Assembly (NCBI GenBank): GCA_963822485.1
Contig: CAWGHW010000003.1
Location: 135,696 to 199,695, forward strand
From: DASUBV01 sp963822485
Lineage (GTDB): Bacteria > Actinomycetota > Actinomycetes > Streptosporangiales > Streptosporangiaceae
Length of the DNA: 64,000 bases
Direction: 5' to 3'
The position numbers and the translations under genes were made by a program. The notes below the pieces were generated by a model. The model was given only the letters and a program-made list of their open reading frames with translations, made no database searches and was not told the origin of the DNA. Numbering within the stretch: the first letter of the stretch is position 1; every line of letters starts with the position of its first letter. Below are positions 8,246 to 16,102 of the stretch, piece by piece.

Positions 8246-9159
8246 TCGAAGCCCGCGGCCTGGTCAAGCGCTACGGCTCCACCATGGCCGTCGACGACCT
8301 GTCTTTCTCGATCCGGCCCGGCATGGTCACCGGCTTCCTCGGCCCGAACGGCGCCGGGAAGACCACCACCATGCGGATGATCCTGGGCCTCGACGCGCCG
8401 ACGCAGGGCGCGGTAACCGTCGGCGGGCGCAGCTACCGTGACCTGCCGGCGCCCATGCGCGAGGTGGGCGCCCTTCTCGACGCCAAGGCGCTGCACGGCG
8501 GCCGCCGGGCCCGCGACCACCTGCTATGCCTGGCCCGCAGTAACGGCATCTCCCGCAGCCGGGTGGACGAGGTGCTCCGCATCGCCGGGCTGGAGGGCGT
8601 GGCCAGGCGCCGGGCGAAGGGCTTCTCGCTGGGCATGGGGCAGCGGCTGGGCATCGCCTCGGCGCTGCTGGGGGACCCGGCCGTGCTCATCTTCGACGAA
8701 CCGGTGAACGGCCTGGACCCCGACGGCATCCACTGGGTCCGGACCCTCCTGCGGGGGCTGGCCGCCGAGGGCCGCACCGTGCTGGTCTCCAGCCACCTGA
8801 TGAGCGAGATGGCCCTGACCGCCGACCACCTGCTGGTGATCGGCAAGGGCGCGCTGATCGCCGATACCAGCACGGACGAGTTCGTGCGGTCCAGCTCCCG
8901 GCAGTCGGTGCACGTCCGCAGCCCCCGGGCGGCCGAGCTGGCCGCCCGCTGCCGCCAGGCCGGCGCCACCGCCCGGGCCGGGACCGGCCCCGACGTCATC
9001 GAGATCACCGGGATGGACAGCGCCGAGGTGGGAAAGCTGGCCGCCGCCCATGGCATCACCTTGTTCGAGCTCATCCCTGTCCGGGCCTCGCTGGAGGAGG
9101 CGTTCATGGAACTGACCCGAGACAGCGTGGAGTACCAGGCGGCCGGAGTGCCCCGGTGA
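8242..9159 (+). CDS. ABC transporter ATP-binding protein (drug/exporter type)
   Basis: 305 residues. Walker A is GPNGAGKTT (34-42), the signature is FSLGMGQRLGIA and Walker B is AVLIFDEPVNGLDPDG, with the H-loop in VLVSSH. The signature reads SLGMGQ instead of LSGGQ, typical of the CcmA/YhaQ drug-exporter branch. A C-terminal extension of about 85 residues after the nucleotide-binding core is also usual in that group. It pairs with the following permease (GTGA overlap) to form an exporter or bacteriocin/antibiotic-resistance transporter controlled by the upstream MerR protein. Substrate not predictable. Confidence 0.9.
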   Translation: MIEARGLVKRYGSTMAVDDLSFSIRPGMVTGFLGPNGAGKTTTMRMILGLDAPTQGAVTVGGRSYRDLPAPMREVGALLDAKALHGGRRARDHLLCLARSNGISRSRVDEVLRIAGLEGVARRRAKGFSLGMGQRLGIASALLGDPAVLIFDEPVNGLDPDGIHWVRTLLRGLAAEGRTVLVSSHLMSEMALTADHLLVIGKGALIADTSTDEFVRSSSRQSVHVRSPRAAELAARCRQAGATARAGTGPDVIEITGMDSAEVGKLAAAHGITLFELIPVRASLEEAFMELTRDSVEYQAAGVPR

Positions 9160-9986
9160 CCGGCGCCACGATCACCCGCACCGGCCCGGACCACCGGCCG
9201 GCCTTCCGTGCCGCCACCTTCGGTGACGTGCTGCGCTCGGAGTGGGTCAAGCTCCGTTCGGTCCGGTCGACTTTCTGGGCGCTGACCGTGACCGTCGTGC
9301 TCGGCGTCGGCCTGGGGGCCGTCATCAGCGCGGTCACCGCCCACGGCTACGCCAGGTTCAGCGCCGCCGGCAAGCTGAGCTGGGACCCGACCGGGGTCAG
9401 CCAGTCGGGGGTGGCCATCGCCCAGGTGGCCATCGCCGTGCTCGGGGTGCTGTGCATCAGCTCGGAGTACTCCTCCGGGATGATCCGCACCAGCCTGATC
9501 GCCGTCCCGAGGCGAGGCCGGGTACTGGCCGCCAAGTCGCTGGTCTTCGCCGCGGTGACCTTCGTCGTGGGCGAGGTGGTCAGCTTCGCGGCGTTCTTCG
9601 CGGGCCAGGCCCTCATCAGCGGCCATGCCCCCCACGCGGCGCTCGGCGATCCCGGGGTAGCCCGGGCGGTGGCGGGAGGGGGGCTGTACCTGGCCGCCCT
9701 GGCGGTGCTCAGCGTCGCCGCGGGGGCCTTGCTCCGGCACCCGGCCGCGGGCATCACCTGCCTGGTGGCCGTCCTGTTCGTCCTCCCCGCGATCGCCCAG
9801 GCGCTGCCGGACTCGTGGCGGAACCCGGTCACCGAGTTCTGGCCGACCCAGGCCGGGAGCCAGCTCACTAACGTCTACCACTCCGCCCGCACCCTGCAGC
9901 CCTGGCCCGGCTTCGGCGTGATGTGCCTGTTCGTCGCCATCGTGTACGCCATCGCCTGGACGCTGCTGGACCGCCGGGACGCATGA
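9156..9986 (+). CDS. ABC transporter permease (ABC-2 type)
   Basis: 276 residues. It begins with a cytoplasmic segment ending RSEWVKLRSVRSTFW, the hallmark start of actinobacterial ABC-2 permeases, followed by six hydrophobic segments (VTVVLGVGLGAVISAV, GVAIAQVAIAVLGVLCISSE, and so on to GVMCLFVAIVYAIAWTLL). The motif ISSEYSSGMIRTSL after TM2 is typical of the family. The GTG start overlaps the ATPase stop, so the two are translationally coupled and likely form the complete exporter as a homodimer of each subunit. Confidence 0.9.
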   Translation: MTGATITRTGPDHRPAFRAATFGDVLRSEWVKLRSVRSTFWALTVTVVLGVGLGAVISAVTAHGYARFSAAGKLSWDPTGVSQSGVAIAQVAIAVLGVLCISSEYSSGMIRTSLIAVPRRGRVLAAKSLVFAAVTFVVGEVVSFAAFFAGQALISGHAPHAALGDPGVARAVAGGGLYLAALAVLSVAAGALLRHPAAGITCLVAVLFVLPAIAQALPDSWRNPVTEFWPTQAGSQLTNVYHSARTLQPWPGFGVMCLFVAIVYAIAWTLLDRRDA

Positions 9987-10070
9987 TGGCGGTCAGGGCG
10001 CGTCGCCATGCCCGCGACCCCGGCCCCCGCCGCAGGCAGTGACCAGTGCTGTGGCACCTTCCGTGCTCGG

Positions 10071-11183
10071 TCAGGTGGCGAGGAGGACTCGGAAGCGGTC
10101 GGGTTCTGCCGGATCCCGGTCCACGACCTGGGTGGGCGGCCAGGCCCATTGCCAGACGCTGATGCCGGGCGTGCGGGAGAACTGGATCTGCCCGCGGGTG
10201 CCCTCGACGGCAACGCGCGGCCAGGATCCGGCCAGGCGCGCCCGGTCCGGGCCGTGCGAGCGCAGCATCTCGGCGAGGACCGCGACCGTGTCGTAGCCCT
10301 CGAACGCGACGAAGGAGGGCGCTTGGCCTAGCCGCTCGCGCAGGGTCGTCTCGACTCGTGCACCGAGCGGGCTGAGGCGCTCGGGCAGGTAGCGCAAGAA
10401 CGGGATCGCGGCACTGTCGTCGCCCAGCAGCGCCGACCATCCGGCGAACTCCGGCTGCCCGGCCGGAGCACCGATCATGATCTCGGCCAGGCGCTGATCG
10501 CGCCGGACGGACCTGACGATCGACACAGCCGGCTCCGGGAAGCCGACCAGCAGGAGGAGGGCTGTCGCGCGGTTGCTGACGAGCTCGTCGCACACGGCCG
10601 CGGGGGCGAGCGTCCGCGCATCGAGTTCGGTCACGGTGCCGCCGCGTGCACAGAGGTAGTCCCGGAGGATGCGGGCCCCTGACGCCCAGTACACACTCGG
10701 CTCGGTGGCCACGGCGATGCGGCGGTGGCCCGCGCCAAGGAGGAAGTCCGCATAGATCTGCCAGCCGTGCGACTGCGCCGGGGCCAGGCGCGCGACCCAT
10801 TCCGTCGGCTCCTCGGTGAGCGCGTCGAGAACCGCTGACGAGCACAGGAACGGCAGGCCGAGGGCGTCGGCCCTGGCGGCAGCGGCGCGAGCGGCGACGC
10901 TGTGATACTCCCCGGCCAGGGCAGCCACGCCCAGGCGAGCCAGTTCGTCTACGGCCGCCGCGGCCCTGCGCGGATCAGCGGCAGTGTCCCGCATCACCAG
11001 CTCGAGTGGCCTTCCGCCGATCCCGCCAGCATCATTAACATCGCCAGTGGCCAGCTCGAGTCCAGCGAGCAAGTGCGAGCCTGCCTCGACCCAGCCGGGC
11101 CGGGTTAGCGGAGCGAGAGCGCCGATCTGGACGGCTGACTCGTCCGAGGGCTCGGCTCCAAGTCGCGATGGTGGCGCATTCAT
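10071..11183 (-). CDS. periplasmic-binding-protein-like ligand sensor (Peripla_BP_6 fold)
   Basis: 370 residues with the Leu/Ile/Val-binding-protein fold: IGALAPLTRPGW, then LAGLELATGDVNDAGGIGGRPLELVMRDT, AVAALAGEYHSV and APSFVAFEGYDTVAVLAEML. Unlike transport receptors it has no signal peptide or lipobox at the chosen ATG (11183), which is supported by a GGGAG sequence upstream, and no permease or ATPase is nearby. It may therefore act as a cytoplasmic ligand sensor in the manner of AmiC rather than in uptake. No partner gene is visible on either side. Confidence 0.75.
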   Translation of the reverse strand: MNAPPSRLGAEPSDESAVQIGALAPLTRPGWVEAGSHLLAGLELATGDVNDAGGIGGRPLELVMRDTAADPRRAAAAVDELARLGVAALAGEYHSVAARAAAARADALGLPFLCSSAVLDALTEEPTEWVARLAPAQSHGWQIYADFLLGAGHRRIAVATEPSVYWASGARILRDYLCARGGTVTELDARTLAPAAVCDELVSNRATALLLLVGFPEPAVSIVRSVRRDQRLAEIMIGAPAGQPEFAGWSALLGDDSAAIPFLRYLPERLSPLGARVETTLRERLGQAPSFVAFEGYDTVAVLAEMLRSHGPDRARLAGSWPRVAVEGTRGQIQFSRTPGISVWQWAWPPTQVVDRDPAEPDRFRVLLAT

Positions 11184-11279
11184 GCGCTGGTGTCTCCCTG
11201 TGCTGACGATCCGGCTGCCGTAGCCCAAAGGTAGCCAGCCGGGTGCAACTGTCGGGCAGCGAGATGGCCTGAACAGCCG

Positions 11280-12089
11280 GTGGTGTTTACTGCTGCCGTG
11301 GCTGACTGGCAGGAGGTACTCGATAGCGGCGGCGCGCTACCAGACCGGGCGGCGCGGGCGGCCGCTGTGGCTGAGCTCTGCGAGGCGCTCCGCTCCCCGG
11401 ATCCTGTGCTGCGCGATGAGCAGGCCTATGCCCTGCTGGCCCGCTGGATTCCGGGGCTGGACCCGGACGAGCGCCACGCCCTGGGCGACACGATGGTCGC
11501 GCGGCTGGGCGATGCGGAGATCCAGGCCCGTACCTTCGCGCCGCTCCTCCTCGCGGCGGTCGTCCAGCAGGGCGAGTACGACCCTGGCTGGCTGGCCGCG
11601 TTCGCTGAGTGGTACCCAGCCGAGACTGACCTGCGTGGCTACGATCCCGAGCTCGGCTGGCTGCATGCGGTCGCTCACGGCGCCGATCTACTCGGCGCGT
11701 TCGGCCGGCACCCGGGTGTCGATCCGGCGCCGCTGCTCGGCCTGGCCGCGGCGCGGCTGCTGGCGCCCACGAGCTACGTGTTCGCGCATCAGGAGGACGA
11801 CCGGCTCGGTTTCGCCGTCGGCCAGACGCTGCTCCGCGACGAGCTGTCCGAAGCGGAGGCCGGGCAGTGGCTTGACCCGATAGCAGCCGCATTCGCCGCG
11901 AGTGAACCGGGCCCGGTTCCGGCGTTCGCCTCCAACACGATGCGCACCCTGCGCGTCGTCTACCTTCTTGCCGACCGCGGGATCCGGCTGGACTGGGACA
12001 GCGGCGATCCGCAGATGCCCCGCCATCGCGAGGTCCTCCGTCAGCGACTGGCCGACACCCTGGCCCTGGCGGCGCCCTTCACGGGATAG
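11280..12089 (+). CDS. DUF2785-family protein
   Basis: 269 residues (GTG start; further GTG codons at 11283 and 11298 are equally possible). The central segment ETDLRGYDPELGWLHAVAHGAD is characteristic of DUF2785, and the protein looks all-helical. Biochemical role unknown. It is divergent from the binding-protein-like gene and convergent with the VOC gene, so it is probably monocistronic. A small inverted repeat ACGGG/CCCGT just after the stop could serve as a weak terminator. Confidence 0.7.
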   Translation: MVFTAAVADWQEVLDSGGALPDRAARAAAVAELCEALRSPDPVLRDEQAYALLARWIPGLDPDERHALGDTMVARLGDAEIQARTFAPLLLAAVVQQGEYDPGWLAAFAEWYPAETDLRGYDPELGWLHAVAHGADLLGAFGRHPGVDPAPLLGLAAARLLAPTSYVFAHQEDDRLGFAVGQTLLRDELSEAEAGQWLDPIAAAFAASEPGPVPAFASNTMRTLRVVYLLADRGIRLDWDSGDPQMPRHREVLRQRLADTLALAAPFTG

Positions 12090-12106
12090 GCCCGTTCACG
12101 GGACGG

Positions 12107-12454
12107 TCAGGGCTGGAGAGGTGATGGGTGCCGGGGCTGATAGATCGGGAATTCCGATCCATCCGGGAGACGAATGGCGGCGAGCAGGCCCCAGCCCTGA
12201 TCGGTGACCTCCTGGGCCACTTCGGCTCCCTTGCCTCGTAGCTCAGCCAGGGTGGCGTCGATGTCGTCACACATCAGGTACAGCTGCTGGCGGCTGGTGT
12301 CGTCCGGGTGGACAGCGAGCTCGGCCGGAGGCAGGGCGAAAATGAGCCAGCCTCCGCCTGCGTCCACGGCCGACATGCCCAGGACGTCCGCGAAGAACGT
12401 ACGGACCTTCTCCGCCTGCGGGGAGAACACGATCGCGTGCATTCCGGTGATCAT
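12107..12454 (-). CDS. VOC/glyoxalase-like domain protein
   Basis: 115 residues forming a vicinal-oxygen-chelate module: MHAIVFSPQAEKVRTFFADVLGM, then GGGWLIFALPPAELAVHP, LYLMCDDIDATLAELRGKGAEV and AIRLPDGSEFPIYQPRHPS. Such small proteins include glyoxalases, dioxygenases and fosfomycin- or bleomycin-resistance proteins; the substrate cannot be told. Metal-ligand candidates are His6 or His48 and Glu residues near the C terminus. It is followed by a PPOX gene 9 bp upstream in transcription order, suggesting a two-gene operon. Confidence 0.85.
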   Translation of the reverse strand: MITGMHAIVFSPQAEKVRTFFADVLGMSAVDAGGGWLIFALPPAELAVHPDDTSRQQLYLMCDDIDATLAELRGKGAEVAQEVTDQGWGLLAAIRLPDGSEFPIYQPRHPSPLQP

Positions 12455-12463
12455 GGCGTGATC

Positions 12464-12898
12464 CTAGTCGGCCGCCAGGCCCCAGCTGGTCCAGCTCGAG
12501 GGTGGCTGGTCGGGCGTGATGGCCAGCAGGACCCGCCCTTCCTGCGCCAGTGCCCGCAGATGTTGCTCATCGCCCGGCACGGCCAGCCCGTGCTTTTCCC
12601 GGATAGCGCGGAAGCGAGGCAGCTCCGCGGCGAGATCCTCGCGGATCTCAACGGTGGCCGGGACCAGCACGGCACGGAAGCTGACCGGATCATCAATGAG
12701 CAGCTGAGCCCGCGGGTCCCGGCGGAAGATCGCGTACTTCACGCGGCCCCGCGTGGTCGAGACGTAGAACCGCTCGCCGTCCCACCAGAACCAGTTAGGG
12801 CTCAGGTGCGGCCGCCCGTCGCGGCGGATCCCGGCGACAACGACGTTACGCGGCTCAGCCAGGAACGCCTCGATCTCGGCGGTGGATGCCATCCCCAT
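12464..12898 (-). CDS. PPOX-class (probably F420-dependent) oxidoreductase
   Basis: 144 residues of the split-barrel pyridoxamine-oxidase-like fold: FLAEPRNVVVAGIRRDGRPHLSPNWFWWDGERFYVSTTRGRVKYAIFRRDPRAQLLIDD. This pattern matches the actinobacterial F420-binding PPOX subgroup rather than true PdxH. An alternative ATG at 12892 is possible. Substrate unknown. It overlaps nothing and reads toward the VOC gene, likely in the same transcript. Confidence 0.85.
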   Translation of the reverse strand: MGMASTAEIEAFLAEPRNVVVAGIRRDGRPHLSPNWFWWDGERFYVSTTRGRVKYAIFRRDPRAQLLIDDPVSFRAVLVPATVEIREDLAAELPRFRAIREKHGLAVPGDEQHLRALAQEGRVLLAITPDQPPSSWTSWGLAAD

Positions 12899-12955
12899 AA
12901 GGTACCGGGACCGGCTGCACCGATTACGCGGTCGGGGAAGACCTCGGCGAGCCCG

Positions 12956-14214
12956 TCATCCGGTGGACCACCTGGTTCCGTTCCAGTGCAGGGCCTGGTT
13001 GACTTCAGAGTCGCCGCTCTTGGCCTGGCCCCCGACGGTCCAGCATCTGCTGGCGGAGCTACAGCGGACTCCGAGCAGCTGGTTCTCGGCCAGGCTGGCG
13101 GTGCCGGCTGGGTCAGGGGTGGCGGTCAGGGACCACTTCCTGCCGTTCCAGTGCAGGATCTCGTTCAGGAAGGTCTGCGTGCTGAGGTTGCCGTAGGTCC
13201 CGGCTGCCCAGCAGTTGCTGGCGTTGGCGCAGCCCAGGCCGGCCAGCTCGCTGACGTCGCCTTTCGTTCCTGTTCCGCCGGGGTTGGGGGTGGCGAGCTT
13301 CGACCACTTGGTGCCGTTCCAGTGCAGCGCCTCGTTCCGCAGCACAAGCGCCCTGACGTTGCCGTAGGTGCCGACGGCCAGGCAGTTGCGGGCCGCGGTG
13401 CAGCGGATGGCGTCGATCGCCTGAACATCGTCGAAGCCCTTCCCGCTGGGGTTGAGGACATGAACAAGCGACCAGGCCTTGCCGTTCCAGTGCAGGATCT
13501 CGTTCAGGAAGGTCTGGCTGGAAGAGCTCTCGCTCCCGTAGTCGCCGCCGGCCCAGCAACTGGCGGACGAGGTGCACACCACGTCGAACAACTGGTTGAC
13601 ATCCCCGCTCAGGATTCCTCCGGGCGTGGGGGTAGCGGCCAGGGACCACTTCCTGCCATTCCAGTGCAGGGCCTGGTTGAGGTCGGCTGAGCCGTGGCTG
13701 TAAAACCCCACCGTCCAGCAGTCCCTGGCCGAGATGCACCGCACGGCGAAGAGCTCGCTGAGATGGTTAGTGCCCATCCCGCCCGGGTTGGCCACCGCGA
13801 TCTGCGACCATTTCGCGCCGTTCCAGTGCAAGACCTCGTTGCGCCCGCCATTCCCGGCGGAGGGCGTGTACGTGCCAACGGCCCAGCAGTTGGCCGCCGA
13901 CGTGCAGAAGACCCCGTTGAGCACGCTGGAGTTCCCTGGCTGCGGCACCTTCCGGCCACCCCCCGGCAGCGCAGCCGCGCTGACGCCGGAGTGCCGCAGG
14001 CCGGTGCCGCCGGGCCGCAGGCCGTGCCGCCGGGCCGCAGGCCGATGCCGTGGCGCAAGATCTGCGCGAGTGCCGCGGCCCTCGGGCCCGGGTCGCGCAC
14101 GGCCCGGCCGGCGGCCACGGCCGGCCCTCCGCCCGCCACTGCGGCCGCGATGACCAGCGATACGCCCGCCAGCATCGTCACAGCCCGCATCGGCATCCGC
14201 ATGACCTTCACCAT
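12956..14214 (-). CDS. secreted six-repeat protein, interrupted by a frameshift
   Basis: Exported protein that would be about 420 residues if the frame were continuous. The true start is ATG 14214 (MVKVMRMPMRAVTML and a signal peptide ending GPAVAAG), preceded by GGGAG. Six units of about 58 residues follow, each with C-x4-5-C-W-x-x-G-x-Y, then N-E/Q-x-LHWNG-x-K-WS and NPGG, resembling beta-propeller or galactose-oxidase-type repeats with one disulfide per unit. The signal peptide and the repeats lie in different frames. The break falls in the 20/21-bp tandem repeat at 14000-14040; one added base restores an uninterrupted protein. No catalytic motif. Confidence 0.7.
14000..14040. repeat. two-copy 20/21-bp tandem repeat at a frameshift
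   Basis: Copy 1 spans 14000-14020 (21 bp) and copy 2 spans 14021-14040 (20 bp). They are identical except that copy 2 lacks one G after GCCG (near 14024). On the coding (minus) strand the intact unit would encode GLRPGGT. The missing base accounts exactly for the shift between the signal-peptide frame and the repeat-domain frame. Confidence 0.75.
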
Positions 14215-14369
14215 GTGCCCGCTCCCGCCCACCGCACCCACTCGCGGACCGCAACCTCCGGCAGGGGTGCCGCGTTTCCCACAGATCGTCCCCGTGCACC
14301 GGCCCGAACGCAATGGGGTGGTTCAGGAAGCGTGCCTCAGCCCGGCTCGGCGGCCGGCATCATCGCCCG

Positions 14370-15281
14370 TCACCGGGCGTCGCGATGATCAGCGAGGATC
14401 TTGCTGATGACGTTCCTGGTGAAGTCGGCGTCGTCTGGGTCGGTGTCCAGCTGGCCGACCAGGACGATCATCGCCTTCCAGATCGCCCAGCCGCGGCCGC
14501 GTGTCCAGGTCGCCTGATCTACCGGCAGTCGTTCCCTGAACACGCGCTGGCTGGGCCCGGACAGGAACGTCCACGCGATTGTCGTGTCGCAGGCCGGATC
14601 GCCGATCCCTGAGGTGCCGAAGTCGATGACGGCGCGCAGCCGGCCGGCGGAGTCCAGGAGCAGGTTGCCGGGCTGGGCATCGCCGTGGAACCACACCGGC
14701 GGGCCGTCCCACCGGGCTTCGAGGGCCGCCTCCCAGACCTCGGCGGCCAGATCGGTGTCGATGATGCCGTGCAGCGCGGTGAGCGCCGCCCTGGTCTCAG
14801 CGTCGTAGTAGGCAGGCGAACCGCCACGGAAGAAGTTGTGCGTGCCGGGCAGCGGACCGCCAGCAGGGTCGATCGCGTAGAGGGCGGCCAGGAAGTCGGC
14901 CAGGCTGGCGGCGAACTCGCCCAGGTCGGCTATCTCCGCGACCTCGGCGGTCTGGCCGTCGATCCAGCGGTAAACCGACCAGGGCCGGGGGAAGCCGCAG
15001 CCCGGCTCGCCCCTGGCCAGCGGCTCGGGGATCGGCAGCGGGAGCTGCCGGGCCAGGACCGGCAGCCAGCGGTGTTCCTTGTCGACCTGCTCGACGTAGG
15101 CCAGTGAGCTGGGCAGCCGGACCGACATGTGCTGCCCGAGGCGGAAGGTGGCGTTGTCCCAGCCATCGACATCGACCGGCCGGACCGGCAGGTCAGCCCA
15201 CCGCGGGAACTGGGCGGCCACCAGCCGGGAGACAAGCGCGGGCGTTATGTCGGCTTTCTTCACAATCAGGAATTCTTTCAC
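14370..15281 (-). CDS. aminoglycoside-phosphotransferase-family kinase
   Basis: 303 residues with the APH fold. The N-lobe contains GWDNATFRLG and MSVRLPSS, the hinge is PWSVYRWIDG, the catalytic loop is VWFHGDAQPGNLLLD (His-Gly-Asp with Asn five residues after the Asp) and the metal-binding motif is RAVIDFGTSGIGDPACD. Family members phosphorylate aminoglycosides, macrolides, homoserine, choline or sugars; this branch (DVDGWDNATFRLG start) is common in actinomycetes and is not proof of resistance. The GTG start has a poor ribosome-binding site. The gene stands downstream of the TetR gene in the same orientation (25 bp gap) and may be co-transcribed. Confidence 0.85.
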   Translation of the reverse strand: MKEFLIVKKADITPALVSRLVAAQFPRWADLPVRPVDVDGWDNATFRLGQHMSVRLPSSLAYVEQVDKEHRWLPVLARQLPLPIPEPLARGEPGCGFPRPWSVYRWIDGQTAEVAEIADLGEFAASLADFLAALYAIDPAGGPLPGTHNFFRGGSPAYYDAETRAALTALHGIIDTDLAAEVWEAALEARWDGPPVWFHGDAQPGNLLLDSAGRLRAVIDFGTSGIGDPACDTTIAWTFLSGPSQRVFRERLPVDQATWTRGRGWAIWKAMIVLVGQLDTDPDDADFTRNVISKILADHRDAR

Positions 15282-15306
15282 GGCCGTCGGGAGGCCAGCA
15301 TCTCGA

Positions 15307-15999
15307 TTAGTAGCTGGTGGCGATGCCAGTGAGGATGAGATCGATCCCGGCGAGGAACTGCTCGCGGTCGTCGTGGTCGCGCATCTGGTCCGCGACGGCC
15401 CGGGTGAACGGGTAGTCGCCGGGGTCGAGCTCCGCCCATGCCCTCGACGCGGCGTCGAGGAACTCGGTGCGGTCCACGTCGGGCCCGAGAGCGCGGGCGT
15501 TCGCGGCGTTCTGGCCCGCGGCGCCGAGGATGTAGTGCATCAGCACCGTGGTCGCCGTGAACCAGCTGCCCTCGGGCACGCCGAGCGCGCGGACCGGCCG
15601 GCCGATGCTTTCGAGGATCCGCGGCGTCACCGACCCCCGGGGGCTGCGGGAAAGCTGCGTTGAGAGCTGCGTGGCGAGCCACGGGTGCTCGTCGATCGCG
15701 CCGAACAGGCCGACCGCGACAGCGCGGATCTCGTCCTGCGGCGGCGAGTCAGGAGACTCGGCGGGCTCGATGGCCAGAGCGGCGGCGATGACGGCGTCGG
15801 TGGCGGCGCCGAGCAGCTCGCCCTTGCTCGCCACATGCCAGTAGATCGCCCCGGGCCCGGTGGCGAGGCGCTCGGTCAGCGCCCGGAACGTCAGCCCGCC
15901 CTCGCCGGCGGCGTCGAGCAGCTCGACGGCAGTCTCGACGATGCGCTCGCGGGAGAGCGCCTCTGTGCGCCGCTGTGACCGGCGCGTCCGCGTTGCCAC
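15307..15999 (-). CDS. TetR-family repressor with TetR-C-type ligand domain
   Basis: 230 residues from the GTG at 15999. The N-terminal HTH reads RERIVETAVELLDAAGEGGLTFRALTERLATGPGAIYWHVASKGELLGAATD. IYWHV plus the long C-terminal domain places it with the tetracycline-repressor C-terminal subgroup. It diverges from the TetX-like flavoprotein, and a perfect palindrome lies between them (16028-16043), so it probably represses that gene and itself. Sequence further upstream of the GTG is open but has no regulator character. Confidence 0.88.
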   Translation of the reverse strand: MATRTRRSQRRTEALSRERIVETAVELLDAAGEGGLTFRALTERLATGPGAIYWHVASKGELLGAATDAVIAAALAIEPAESPDSPPQDEIRAVAVGLFGAIDEHPWLATQLSTQLSRSPRGSVTPRILESIGRPVRALGVPEGSWFTATTVLMHYILGAAGQNAANARALGPDVDRTEFLDAASRAWAELDPGDYPFTRAVADQMRDHDDREQFLAGIDLILTGIATSY

Positions 16000-16008
16000 C
16001 CCGCTATT

Positions 16009-16043
16009 TTGACATGTCTGGAGCGTTGTTCCAACATTGGAAC
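16009..16043 (+). promoter_or_regulatory. promoter with overlapping TetR-type operator
   Basis: TTGACA (16009-16014), 17 bp, then CAACAT (16032-16037) forms a plausible promoter for the flavoprotein. The perfect 7-bp inverted repeat GTTCCAA-CA-TTGGAAC at 16028-16043 covers the -10 element. Its size and position, between divergent tetR and target genes, suit a TetR-family operator that blocks polymerase. Confidence 0.65.
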
Positions 16044-16102
16044 GGCATACCAGGCAGACTGGCCGGACCTCACCGGGCGGCCTCGATCCGGAAGGAGCCA
16101 GG

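Noticed and set aside
8433..9881. Very long open frame antisense to the ABC exporter genes
   Set aside because: Its product is low-complexity Arg/Gly/His sequence; it is the usual mirror of high-GC coding DNA. The same applies to long antisense frames at 30378-31823, 32169-33785, 39394-40620, 40890-42134 and 43235-44698.
14370..15281. Calling the APH-family gene an antibiotic-resistance gene
   Set aside because: The fold is clear but the substrate class is not; many chromosomal actinomycete members have no resistance role.
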